From: Dryas octopetala
Taxonomy: Eukaryota; Streptophyta; Magnoliopsida; Rosales; Rosaceae
Assembly (NCBI GenBank): GCA_963921425.1
Contig: OY992836.1
Coordinates: 2,929,825 to 2,993,824, forward strand
Reading direction: 5' to 3'
Length of the DNA: 64,000 nucleotides
In this document: one piece after another, positions 23,505-34,011 of the stretch
Position numbering within the stretch: the first letter of the stretch is position 1
How the letters are laid out: every line of letters begins with the position of its first letter
Notes under the pieces: model-generated
The model's database searches: none
What the model was told of the DNA's origin: nothing
Seen by the model: only the letters and a program-made list of their open reading frames with translations
Program-made: the position numbers and the translations under genes

Positions 23505-24030
23505 ATATGTAAGTTGGGGGTATGATTGTTATTGCTTCTCAGTAACAATATGTAAGTGAGGTTATGGTTGTTACTGCTTATCAGTAACAATATGTAAGTG
23601 AGGGCTATGATTGTTCAGTAATAATATGTAAGTGGGACTATGGTCGTTACTGCTTGTTCGTAACAATATGTAAGTAGGGTATGATTGTTATTGTAACAAT
23701 ATGTAAGTAAAATTATGGTTGTTACTAATAAGTAATAACAATATATAAGTGAGACTATGATTGTTACTGACAAGCAGTAATAATATGTAAATGGGGCTAT
23801 GATTGTTACTACTTGTCAATAACAATATATAAATGGGGGTTGTGGTTGTTACTATTTATTAGTAACAATTTATAAATAAGGGATATGATTGTTACTGATT
23901 GTTAGTAACAATATGTAAGTGGGGCTATGATTGTTACTACTTGTGAGTATTAATATATAAGTGGGGATTATGGTTGTGTCAGTAACAATATGTAAGTGTG
24001 AGACTATGGTTGTTACTGATTGTCAGTAAC
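23505..24030. repeat. Hairpin-forming minisatellite, about 12 units of about 44 bp
   Basis: The unit is close to AACAATATGTAAGTG, then GGGCTATGATT, then GTTACTGCTTGTCAGT. Across unit borders it yields the inverted pair GTTACTG and CAGTAAC four to six bases apart, so each unit can fold into a short hairpin. Units vary in length and sequence. The array lies between the captured gene piece and the right end of the Pack-MULE candidate. The same GTTACT/AGTAAC pairs recur in the introns and flanks of the ULP1-carrying MULE (46,256-46,700; 48,100-48,340; 51,545-51,715). Confidence 0.85.
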
Positions 24031-24369
24031 AATATGTAAATGAGGTTATAATTGTATATTTGTATATGTAAGAGGCTATGATTTGTATAAGTTGCCTTGT
24101 TTTTAGGTTTTTTTGCATAGTAAAAAATTGAAAATAGCTATTGTTTGATATTGCCACTGTTGGTTTTTTTCTTGTTTAATGTGGGAAAAAAAATTGGCGT
24201 TCAAAAAAAATATTGGAAAAAATTATTGTAGTGCGCTACAGTGTTCTGCTACGGCGTTACTGTAGCTGTTGGACTGTTAAAAGTGGGCTGGTACAGTAAA
24301 ATACTGTAGCGGTTGGGCCTTAAAAACAATCTATTTTATGAAATGGACTTTAAAAAAAAAACCCAAAAT

Positions 24370-24428
24370 TTTTTACATGTTGGAGTGCATGATAACCTTT
24401 TTAGAATGCCAATAACATTATCCTTTAA
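24370..24428 (-). repeat. Right terminal inverted repeat of the Pack-MULE candidate
   Basis: Complement of 17,034-17,090 at roughly 75-80%. Inside it (24,190-24,360) is a stretch with several TACAGT/ACTGTA words, without a gene. Confidence 0.65.
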
Positions 24429-24630
24429 AATTTAGTGATTTGTCAGAGAGAGAGAAATCTGAAATCAACATTAATTGCATAATGGTAAAACTTGTAAATA
24501 ATAAAAAACTAATGGATTATTGTTATCCTATGTGGCCTAAGATTTTAAATATGAGTTTTTTTTTTTTGGCAGAAGATATGGGCTTTAGTTATTAAGAAAA
24601 AAGTAATGGTGTTACACTCTATAAAAAATT

Positions 24631-24720
24631 AATTTAAAGGGCTAAATTAATTTAGGATAGTTTAATTTGAAGAGTGAGTGCTGTGTTCGGTTTTGTGTGA
24701 GAAAGAGAGCAGTTCACTCT
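24631..24720 (+). repeat. Duplicated 5' leader block, left copy
   Basis: It starts AATTTAAAGGGCT and ends with the block GAGTGCTGTGTTCGGTTTTG plus a GA-rich tail to GCAGTTCAC. Both recur at 26,411-26,545, directly upstream of the ET2-like coding region. Without the MULE between them, the two copies would be a short tandem duplication of the gene's leader. Confidence 0.7.
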
Positions 24721-24729
24721 TTAAATGAA

Positions 24730-26403
24730 GGGTTAAATACAAAAATGGTCCACAAACTTTACAATAAATCTCAATTTAGTCCACTAACTATAAAAAGTGT
24801 CAATTTGGTCTACAAACTTTTGAAGTTGTACCTAGGGATGGCAAAAATTCCCGCGGGGGCGAATCCCCACGGGGACCTGATTCGATTAAAACCCTAATAG
24901 GGGAGATAAATGGGGCCGGGTTCGGATTCGGGGATTTAGGCAGGGACTCGAGTCGGGGGCGGGGCGGGTATGGTTTTGGCTCCCCCAACCCCGAACCCGC
25001 CCCGTTTACACCAAATATATATTATTAAAATTTTAGTGTTAAAAGTGTCATGTAGAGGGATCAAACTTGGCACCTTAAGTTTTCTCCCACAGCTCCTTAC
25101 CATCAGACCAACAAATTTTTAAGAGTTTACTCTTCCAATTTATATATTTATACACAATTTAGATAATAAAACCCTAAACCCTATACCATATACCCTAAAC
25201 CCTATACCTTATACCCTATACCCTATATCCTAAACCCTACACCCTAAAAGCCTAAACTCCATAAAGCCTAAAACCTAAACTTATTATTCCAATCTAGATA
25301 ATAAAACCCTAAACCCTAAACCCTATACCATATACCCTATACCATATATTCTAAACCCTAGACCCTAAAAGCCTAAACCCTAAACTTATTATTCCAATCT
25401 AGATAATAAAACCCTAAACCCTATACCCTATACTCTATACCCTATACCCTAAAAGCCTAAACACCATAAACCCTAAACCCTAAACTTATTAATCCTAAAC
25501 CCTATATTTATACACAATTTAGATAATAAAATTAATAACCTAAACCCTAAACCCTAACCTTATTCTTCCAATTTATATATTTATACATAATTTAGATCAT
25601 AAAATTAATAACCTAAACCCTAAGCTTTATATAAATGAAAAAATATATATTTGTTAAATTATTTTTTAAGTAAATTAACAAATATATATGTTTAGGGTAT
25701 TAATATGTATTTTTGTTAAATGTATAAACATATATAAATGTATGTTTGTTAAATTATATATTTATATATATGTTTTAAAACCCCAAACTTCCAAACCCCA
25801 ATACACCAAACCCTAAACAAAAAAAAACAAAAAAACACTGTGGTCTAAATATCTAATCTCTCAGACTCTCACTCTCAGTCTCTAACTCTCTATCTCTCTC
25901 AGTCACTGCGTCTCTCTTGCAATCGCGCCGCCCTCTCGCCAAGTCGCCAGTCGCCACCATCTCGCCAGTCTCCACCATCGAGCCGCTCTTCTCTGTCTTG
26001 CCCTCTCGCCACCATCTCTGTGTCGCCGCTGTCTCGCCACCATCTCTGTCTTGCCGCTCTCTCGCCACCATCTTGCTCCTCTGTCTCGCAACCCTGAGTC
26101 TCGCCAGTCGCCTCTCTGTCTCGCCCTCTCGCCGTCGCCGTTTGCCGTCCTCTCTCTGCGATCTCCTTCTCTGGTCGCCGTCGCCGTTTGCCACTCGCCA
26201 TCCTCTCTTTGCGATCTCTCTTTACATAGGTGGGGGAATTCGGGGCGGGTTCGAGGAAGCCACTCCCCAGCGGGGTTGGGGACGGGGAATCCCCGTTTAC
26301 ATAGTCGGGGATTTGGGGCGGATTCGGGATTGACACCTTTTATAGTTAATAGACCAAATTGAAATTCACTGTAATGTTCATGTACCATTTTTATATTTAG
26401 CCC
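24730..26403. mobile_element. Non-autonomous MULE with perfect 9-bp target duplication
   Basis: The 1,674-bp element has inverted ends of about 75-85 bp (GGGTTAAATACAAAAATGG at the left; the complement of the right end reads GGGCTAAATATAAAAATGG). The flanking direct repeat is TTAAATGAA (24,721-24,729 and 26,404-26,412). Nine-base duplications and long inverted ends are the Mutator-like signature. It contains GC-rich blocks near both ends (24,835-25,010 and 26,226-26,330), telomere-like repeats, and a segment rich in CTCGCCA words (25,900-26,210) that is open in several frames but has no recognised domain. No transposase is present. It ends 255 bp upstream of the first ATG of the ET2-like gene, inside that gene's duplicated leader. 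Confidence 0.9.
25165..25625. repeat. Degenerate telomere-like repeats (CCCTAAA and CCCTATA)
   Basis: There are several dozen short units of ACCCTAAA type mixed with CCCTATA and CATATA variants, interrupted by copies of TTATTATTCCAATCTAGATAA-like spacers. The plant telomere unit is CCCTAAA. Because the array lies wholly inside a MULE with precise ends, it is internal and was probably captured or grown there. It does not mark a chromosome end. Confidence 0.8.
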
Positions 26404-26410
26404 TTAAATG

Positions 26411-26658
26411 AATTTAAAGGGCTTTCTTTTCTTTCTTCTATCTCTCACTCTCTCTACTCCCTCTCACCCACTTTCCTCTGCTTCTCCTGAAAGCTTCGTG
26501 AGTGCTGTGTTCGGTTTTGTGCTAGAGAGAGAGCAGTTCACCATCGGCGAGATCGGCATCATAGATGGAGTGAGAGGAAGATCGGTGAACGCGTCATCAT
26601 CGGCGATTGCGTCTCTAACCCATACTCAATCTCCGAGATCTTCGCGCTGATAAGGGGC
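26411..26658 (+). promoter_or_regulatory. 5' leader of the ET2-like gene
   Basis: A pyrimidine-rich tract (26,425-26,490) is followed by the repeated block shared with 24,675-24,720, then GC-rich sequence up to the ATG at 26,659. The reading frame of the gene stays open upstream to about 26,480 but has no earlier ATG, so 26,659 is the first possible start. A separate open frame (26,408-26,650) in another phase could be an upstream ORF. No TATA box is evident in this stretch. Confidence 0.45.
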
Positions 26659-29230
26659 ATGATGAACGGTCATTTCCTGACTGAAGAAGGCACAAAGCCT
26701 CAAATGGTAGGCAGCGACTTGATCCTTGTTGTTTCAAGGTTGAAGAGGGAAGATTGCAAGCGCATCAAACACGACTCTCGCTTCTCCAAATGGAAGGTAA
26801 ATTTACCTCGCTTTCCTCTCTGATAGAATTGAAATTTTGGTTTATAACTTTATCTTCGACTTGAGGATAATGTGAAAATGTGAAATCTTTGGAGACTTTT
26901 ACCATTTCAGTCACTATATCTTCAATCTTTGCTATCTGGGTTACTGGCTAAGTGTTAAAATTGCCAAATTTACTCCAACATTTTTTGCTTTAATTAAGTT
27001 TCTGTTATTACCCGGAATCCAGTTTTAAATGGAATTTACATTTCTGGGTTTCTTCTATATGTTATGGAATTTTAGATTCTAGTTGGCCCTTCTGATTGGG
27101 AAGACTATTCAGTGGGCAAGGAAGGAGCTGAAAGATACAGAGTTTTATGCCTCCCTAAAAGGGAGGGTCCAGGAGTCTATGAACTTGGGATTGCCGATTT
27201 GCGCACTGGTTTAGGCCGTGAGATTGGCAAGCTTGACCTGGACCAAATAGTCCCGGTGTACCTTGGACAAGCTGATATTGTGAAGACACGACTTCAGCAA
27301 TATGGTCGTTCAGGTGCTCATTTGGGCAGTGGCTGCTCAACTGGTCATCCCAGTGACTGTTTACAAAAGGGGCCTGGATTGTTTGAGGAGATACTGTCTA
27401 AAGGCTACCACGTTGTGTATAGATGGGCTCCTGTAAGTACATATGTATTTCATTTCCTTTTAAGCAGGAATTGTGTTTTGTTGTTGTTTTGTGTGATTGA
27501 TGTCAGTGTTGATGCTACTGTGTTATGCAGTCTCTTGTTTTCTTTGGGTGATAAAATTGAATTAGATGTGTCGTGCATTTGTTTAGTTACCACTATCATT
27601 CTCTGTTCTGTGTTATATCATGCATGTTATGTCAATACTCTTCTACTAATTGAGATTGATTGTGCTATTAAGGAGTCCCTATCAGACCCTGTAAAGATCA
27701 GAGGCTGCAAACTGGACAGGGGATTGCTTTTTAAATTTTAAATTTTTATTTTTATTTTTATTTTTTATTTTTTATTTTTTATTTTTTTATATTTTTGTCT
27801 TTCTCTTCAATCTTCATATTCATACAATTACCACATCATCTGGAGTCTGGACTGGGTTGAAAATAGTGAAAATTGACACAGAAAGTTATTTGCGCTGGGT
27901 CACTGAAAATACTAATCACTAAGAGAGGTTATAGTATTATGGTTATTCATAAGTTATAAAACATTGTTTCTTCCCCTTTCTATAGAACCCTAAGGGTTTA
28001 GGTAGTGGGTGCTTCTTCCTCTTCATCTTGTGAATGAAGCATGGTGAATTGTGTTGATGTGCTTGCCATTATGCATGTATGGAAGCAGTTCTGCATGCAA
28101 GCTTGGGCATGTAATCAGAATTTATGATATGTCCTTGATTCTTTGTTGATTGTCAAACAGATGGAAAACAAAAGTCATGCGTTGAAAACAGAAACTGAGC
28201 TGCTTAGCAAATTTGATTATGCATGGAACACAAGCATTAATGGTGCGCGGCGCCCTGATGATGTTTTTCAAAAACTTAAGAAAATTTCTTCAAGCACTAC
28301 GCAATTTTCTAATATTCCGCAGAAGCTTCTGCCTTTCAGTCAAAAGAAAGTGGGTATTAGAATTAAATCTAGCAAAGTGCTTCCAACAGAGGACAAATTC
28401 AGTACTTATGATGATGGGGAGAGCCACCACCTCGTTTTTCGAGTTTTAAGTCTGGCAGATCACAGCCTAGGTTAGTCTTGGATAGAAGTGACATTACTCA
28501 GGAGAATACTATAATTTGTGGGGTGGATGTAGGTGATGGGTCCATTTGTAGAAGGCCACCAGTTCTAGGAAGAAAGAGGTGTTCTGAACACAAAGGGATG
28601 AAGATTAATGGGTCAATTAAAGTTGGGGTATCAAACAGCAATGTAGATTCACAATGCAGTAATTTCAGAAACAGAGAGTTTGATAGTCATGATGCACCAA
28701 ATGCCAACCATGATCCAGTAGAGCTTCCACTAGTTAAAGTTCCTGTTAGCTTCACTTCGATATGTGGATTCATCTTGTTTGATGGCTCTCCTTGTAGAAG
28801 CCATCCGATTCAAGGGTTGAAAAGGTGTGCTGAGCATAAAGGGAGAAGAATTGTAAATCCTCCTATTAGCTTCACTCCGATGTGTGGGTTCATCTTGTCT
28901 GATGGCTCTCCTTGTAGAAGCCATCCAATTCAAGGGTTGAAAAGGTGTGCTGAGCATAAAGGGAGAAGAATTGTAAATCCTCCTATTAGCTTCACTCCGA
29001 TGTGTGGGTTCATCTTGTCTGATGGCTCTCCTTGTAGAAGCCATCCAATTCAAGGGTTGAAAAGGTGTGCTGAGCATAAAGGGAGAAGAATTGTAAATCC
29101 TCCCATTAGCTTCACTCCGATATTCACTCCAATATGTGGGTTCATCTTGTCTGATGGCTCTCCTTGTAGAAGCCATCCGATTCAAGGGAGGAAAAGGTGT
29201 GCTAAGCATAAAGGGAAGAGAATTCATTAA
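26659..29230 (+). CDS. ET2: EFFECTOR OF TRANSCRIPTION 2-like protein, three exons, one frame break
   Basis: ET proteins are plant nuclear regulators with a GIY-YIG-like (DNA single-strand cutting) domain and Cys-rich zinc-binding repeats, and are linked to differentiation and gibberellin responses. Exon 1 (26,659-26,796) has LKREDCKRIKHDSRFSKWK. Exon 2 (27,076-27,432) has GPSDWEDYSVGKEGAERYRV and the GIY-YIG-like part GVYELGIADL through PVYLGQADIVKTRLQQYG. Exon 3 (28,161-29,230) follows in phase (RWAP then MENKSHALK). All introns are GT-AG, phase 0. Five C-x9-C-x10-C-x2-H repeats start near 28,520, 28,763, 28,883, 29,003 and 29,135; the last four are 120-bp units, two of them identical. The frame shifts by one base at a run of five T (28,435-28,439). 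A sixth T would keep SSFKSGRSQPRLVLDRSD in frame with the repeats, so this is either a sequencing error or a disabling change. The stop is at 29,228-29,230, and more zinc repeats may have been lost at the C-terminus. Confidence 0.85.
28743..29227 (+). repeat. Four 120-bp coding repeats (zinc-binding units) in the ET2-like gene
   Basis: The units begin at about 28,743, 28,863, 28,983 and 29,103. Each encodes about 40 residues around CGFILSDGSPCRSHPIQG and KRCAEHKGRR. Units two and three appear identical over 120 bp, and the fourth has a 12-bp insertion (TPIF). Such near-identity means recent unequal duplication or gene conversion. The fifth zinc unit, upstream at 28,520, is much more diverged and likely ancestral. 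A long open frame on the opposite strand is only a shadow of the repeat. Confidence 0.9.
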
Positions 29231-30636
29231 TCCAAGTCAGAGTCAGAGAAAGAAGAAAATTCAAAATATGTACATGATGTGGTTGCTGAACCATATACTT
29301 GTGGGAGTTTACACTATAACCTGAATTCATCTGCAATATTCAACTCTGCTGAAGTGCAAGCCCAAGTTTTGAGAGTCCAATAAAAGTTATTATACTACTA
29401 GGTGGGGTGAATCTAGGTGATGAATATTTCTTTGTTTGAAGAGGTGTGGGCCTGTGAGGAGCCTAAAGGAACAAGGGTAAATTTAATTATCTATTTATCT
29501 CCAAGTCAGCAGCAGAAGATAAACTTCATGTGGGTGATCTGGGTTCAAACACAATGTCCAGTAGCATAAAAGGCATGGTGGCAGGTAGTTCCATCTCTAG
29601 GTTTGAATTAGGATGAAGTTTAGTCACATGTAAGCAAATGTAAGACAACACAAGGGAAGGAGATCAGTTTCCACTTGGTTTTATTTATGAAAAATAAATT
29701 ATTCTTGACATTAAAGATGTTGTTGATTGTTATGCCTTTGGGATTGTGTTGTAGTGTAGGCTTCAGTATTATTAATGTGTTAGATGCCCTGTAAAATAAT
29801 GTTGTACCTTGTTTCTTTTAGAAGCAGGGGGATGGTTGTATAATTTCATTTTATTTCATCCTATACTTTTAAATGTTTCTTTCTTGGTTGTTAATTAGTC
29901 TTATTTTAGTTAGGATTTGTTTGTGGTATTTTAATCAGCCTTCGCCAAATATGAATGTATCTCTTTCAACATGGGATGATTAGAAGACTAGTTAAAGTGC
30001 ATGGTAAAAGATCAAAACCCACAAAATGCTGGAACAAGTTGAAATAATATAAAAAGGTTTTTTTTTAAAAAATATAGATTTAATAGAAGATATAGTATAT
30101 AGTAAGAATAAGACACTATTCTTATTTGATAATTTATGAAGACTCTAAGACTACAACCATGAATTATTCACTATGGTATTAATGACCATTTGATGTAGTG
30201 AACTGTCACGTCCCAACTCATACTAATTTAATTTTATTGAGTTAAGGTGTGAATCATATCTTATTGACAAGAAAATATTACATGATGATAAATATAAATA
30301 ATGTTTGATGCAATGCCAATTCGATCCACTATTTCTATTCCCGTTAACCTATATATTAAAACAAACAGACCGCACATCCCATATCGTGCATTTTACCATT
30401 GTGGTCCCGAGTGTTTCAATATATAGACTAACACCCAAAATACCATCAACCTAAATTCCCATTTTTGCTAGTCATCTTGTCCTTCTCCTTGTCGCCAGTC
30501 CCGAATTACCCGATAAAAACCTTGCGCAAACTAGACTGACTTGAGATCTGGTACCTACCGAGAGTTCGGACTCAACTACACAAAAACTTCCAATAATTCA
30601 ATACTTTTCTTTTCCCAACAACTTTCATACTTACTT
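29231..30636. other. 3' flank of the ET2-like gene and AT-rich intergenic sequence
   Basis: 29,231 to about 29,900 is probably the 3' UTR and trailing region of the ET2-like gene, with several AATAAA-like words (for example near 29,692). The rest (29,930-30,636) is AT-rich with no open frame of interest, and no inverted ends were recognised. It stops where a truncated long LTR begins. Confidence 0.5.
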
Positions 30637-31263
30637 TGTGAGACCCCGTATTTTTCAAGGATTTATTTTAAATATTTTGAGAATTTATTTTAAGGATTTT
30701 GGGAATTTATTTGGAATTTAAAAAGGTTTTAATTTAATTTTTAATTTTTGTTTTAAATTGGACTTGACCCAAAGTTGACTTTTAAAACTAGTGGGCTTTC
30801 GTCTTTGACTTTGGGCACATTGGATACCTCTCAAGTCCACGAGTTCGAAGACACGTAGTACACGTCGATCCGAGTTACGGTTTGAAAGTTACAGACATTT
30901 GAAGTGAGGGCTAATTTTGTAAATTTATAGAGATGGGTTTTAAAAACCCAAAATCACTTTCTCTCTCCTCCCGCACACTCTCTCTCTCACTCGCACCTCT
31001 CTCCGCGCGCAGCCCCCCCCGGCCGACCTCGACCTCCGGCGAGCACCCCCAGACACCGACCACCTTCCCCAGGCTCTCTCTCTCTCTCTGATTCTCTCTC
31101 TCCCCGCGATACTCTCTCTCCCCGTGATCTCTCTCTCTCTCTTCGATTCTCGGTCGTCCGGCGTCGGATTTCAGCGATCCGACCGGAGTTGGACTCGTCT
31201 CCACGCCGCCGACCTCCCTGTGGGGTCCGATCAACCAACCAAGCAACGACAGCGGCGCAGCGA
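30637..31263 (+). mobile_element. Truncated long LTR of the solo-LTR family, copy B
   Basis: It starts TGTGAGACCCCGTATTTTTC, matching 9,737 onward in solo LTR A. It carries the shared block GTGGGCTTTCGTCTTTGACT, also found in the LTR at 51,950, and a CT-rich then GC-rich segment. It ends abruptly where another LTR of the same family starts. This is a fossil piece only. Open frames on the minus strand in the GC-rich part are composition artefacts. Confidence 0.75.
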
Positions 31264-33582
31264 TGTAACGACCCGACCCAAAATTTCACTACAAATTTGA
31301 GTTTTTACTTAACTTTGATGTTACAAGGCTTTAAAGGAAATTGAACTGTAATACCTTGAGAACATTTTCCTATTAAATTTTTCGCTAGAAATTGAAATTT
31401 TTTTGGTAACCCATTTTGTTTCACGAAAATGGATTTATTTGAATTTTACCTATTATTGTTTTATTTTATAAACGTGTTATTTTAAAAAGGTTTAACTCAA
31501 ATTTTGACTCAAATATTTATTTGGTTTTTGACCTTGATTTTGGTCTTGTTGGAAAAGGCCTTGATCTGACGAATGCGTAGGCACGGACGGTTTGTTAATC
31601 GGAACTGCAGATTCATTTTTACGGACGAGCAAAGGTTGGGGGCATTTTAGACTTTTACATTTTATGGATTATTCTAGAAGGATCCAAATTTGAAAAAAAA
31701 AAAAAAAGCTCTTATTTCTCTCTCACTCACACGCAGGTATTCCCCCCCCTGACTTCTCTCTTCGTCTCTCTCTCTCTCTCTCTCTCACTGATCCCTCTCT
31801 CTTTCATTTCCTCACCGTCCGGCGACCACCGACCACCCCATCGGTCGGAAAATGACCCTCTCTGACGGGTCATCACAGCCCACACCTCCTTTTCACCAGT
31901 CAACCACCACCGGCGGCATATCGAAGAGAGATAAGCCGATACTCACCGCCGGCGATCTCGCTTTTCCGGCAACATTCCAACCTCCGACCACCCCAGATCT
32001 CTTCCACTCGATGAGCCGAGCACAAAGGTGTCATCACCTTGCCGAGACGACCACCGTACGCGGCGATTCGAAGAGGAGAAGTTCGCGGCACCTCTGACGG
32101 GTTTCGTGTTTTCCGGCCAACGTCAGCCACTGTTGGCCTCGACCCAGGTATCAAAATCGATTCCCTCGACCTTCTCTTGCTATTGGTTGTGGTGATTTGA
32201 GTCAATTGTTGCTAGGATAGAAAACCCCATTTGGAAACTCCAGCTTCGCCGCTGCATCTACTGTTCTTGGCGGCGGTTTGGGTTGTTCTCTGTCTTTTTT
32301 TCTTCTCATTTAAATGCTTTACAATCTCTATTAAATTTTGGGTTTGAATTGATCGAGAATTTCCTTGTATAGATTCTCTACCACTGTTGCCACAATGAGC
32401 TCCACCACTGGTGGCGGCGATTTGGATGTTGTTTGATTTCTGTGTTATTCTACTATCACCACATAAGCCAATTCCATGGTAAGAGTGCATTGTGGTTGAG
32501 TTGTTGTGGTGAAATAGGCTCGGGCAGGCACAGCTTGTGGCGGCTGCCGCCCATTTCGGCTATTTAACAGCCAAAATTTTACTTTGTGTGAACTCTGAAT
32601 AGTGTTTGATGGTACATCGTTGTTGTGGGCAGGTTGCAGTGACTCGGAAATTTATTGCCCCGAAACCGATCGAGAGTCAAACTTCAATTTCAATATAAAA
32701 ACCGACCCCGTATCATTTGTCGAATAAACTTTCACCAGAGGTATAAGTTGGTTTTGTAAGTTTGATTTGAGTTGAGTTGAGTTGATAAGATGGGATAAAT
32801 CATGGAAATTTAGTATGAGACTTCACTTACGCCACGAGGGTCGTTTGGTCATTTTAGTTTCTCAATTGAAATTCATATACTTAATTTCCGAATTTTTAAA
32901 GTGAACGTGTTTTTGTAATAGGTCAATGGAGCTTCGTCTTCCGGCTATAATTAGTGGCAACGAGTGTTAAATCGTGAGATGGGAAGGTGTTCCTGAAAGG
33001 ATTAGACATAGCTCGGTTGCTCTGTGAGTGGACTTTTATTTTTAAAAGCATTTTTAAACTTTATGAATTTATTTATTTGATTATCTTGAGTTTTAATTGA
33101 GAAATAGTAAATTCGAGTGGACTTTTGGTTTCCTAAAGAATCTATAAAAATTCCATTAATTCTATCATGCTTAATATCTTAAATTGATTTTGGATTTAAT
33201 ATATGGCGACGAATTTCAGTTTTCAAATGTTTGCATAAATAACTTTAAAACATGGATTTACAGGTTGGTTTTTCTGAGTTGTTGGATCTTGGAAAGGAAA
33301 TCTAGTTCCTTATTTTATACATATAGTTTATTTTATTATTTAAGTTTTTGGTTGAAAAGATTGATTTGATTTATGCATATTGAAATTAAATTGGAATTAT
33401 GCAATAAGTTTATGGAAATTAAAGTTTCTTGGGAAAGTACAACAATTCTCTTCTTGGTGGAAAAAAGATTTATTTGGGTTATGGAAAAATGGTTTTCAAA
33501 CCACCCTTGTAGTGGCTTTCTTGGTGTATGAAAGCTGAGATTGCACAATTGGGAGCTTTGGAAGCAGAGCTTCAATGGCGGG

Positions 33583-33650
<68 letters not shown>
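31264..33650 (+). mobile_element. Truncated long LTR of the solo-LTR family, copy C
   Basis: It begins with the family start TGTAACGACCCGACCCAAAA immediately after copy B. It includes the CT-rich leader (31,700-31,815), a GC-rich block with CCGGCG words, and the shared GTGAGTGGACTTTT block near 33,025. It breaks off near the (GA)n tract at 33,587-33,650 without the family's usual end. B and C therefore look like a nested or recombined pair. No coding domain is present. Confidence 0.75.
33587..33650. repeat. (GA)n microsatellite
   Basis: About 31 uninterrupted AG dinucleotides at the broken edge of LTR copy C. Confidence 0.95.
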
Positions 33651-33651
<1 letters not shown>

Positions 33652-34011
33652 ATGAAAAGGAATTAGGAATAAATTATTAGATAAATGATAAATCCACGAC
33701 TCATGAGTTGAGCCACTTTGCTCTTCATGGAATGATAAATGACCTTAATTGGGTGGTAGTGGCCGGTAGTCGGTGGTGATGAGAGGCGGTGGCAGAAGGA
33801 ACATATTTTCGGTGATGGCCTTTGCATTCTCTGCAGATGGTGGTGAATGGTGATGCAGTTGGGTTTGGGTGTGTTTGTTGGGTGTGTTAACTAATATTGT
33901 TGGGTATGATTTGAATTATTTGTTGGGTTTTAGTAAAGGTAGTTTAGGAAATATGTTGGGTGTACTAATGAATTTTAACATTTTTTAAAATTAAATTGGA
34001 CATAAAAAGTA
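33651..34011. other. Short non-coding stretch with GGTGGT-rich words
   Basis: AT-rich with a GT/GG-rich middle (33,755-33,900). No supported gene. It ends in the 9-bp target duplication TAAAAAGTA (34,003-34,011) of the next element. Confidence 0.5.

Larger units (their letters stand above)
17034..24428. mobile_element. Inverted-repeat element carrying a captured gene piece (Pack-MULE candidate)
   Basis: The ends are inverted repeats. Plus 17,034-17,090 (ATAATGTTATTGACACTT, then TCATCATGCACTC) pairs with the complement of about 24,370-24,428 (ATAATGTTATTGGCATTC, then TTATCATGCACTC), at roughly 75-80% over 55 bp. A possible 9-bp target duplication with one mismatch flanks it (AATTTAATG at 17,025-17,033; AATTTAGTG at 24,429-24,437). 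Inside are a CT-rich leader, exon 1, intron and partial exon 2 of an O-fucosyltransferase gene, and a minisatellite. A 4.8-kb Copia element inserted later into the captured intron; without it the element is about 2.6 kb. Retention of an intron argues for DNA-level capture, as in Pack-MULEs. The superfamily is inferred from end structure and a 9-bp TSD that is not perfect. Confidence 0.65.

Noticed and set aside
23505-24030. CRISPR-like array
   Set aside because: Units and spacers are not distinct, spacers are near-copies of each other, and the sequence is eukaryotic. It is a minisatellite.
25165-25625. Chromosome end (telomere)
   Set aside because: The units are degenerate and lie wholly inside a MULE with precise ends, with tens of kilobases of sequence on both sides.
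25853-26388. Several overlapping open frames of 100-160 codons on both strands
   Set aside because: Caused by repeated CTCGCC/GGCGAG words inside a non-autonomous MULE. No recognisable domain and no splice-consistent structure.
26408-26650. Possible signal-peptide protein of 80 residues upstream of the ET2-like gene
   Set aside because: It is the pyrimidine-rich leader read in another phase, and hydrophobic Leu/Ser runs come from CT-rich DNA. At most an upstream ORF.
28730-29227. 165-codon minus-strand frame opposite the ET2-like zinc repeats
   Set aside because: It is the antisense shadow of the 120-bp coding repeats, whose length (a multiple of three) keeps any frame open.
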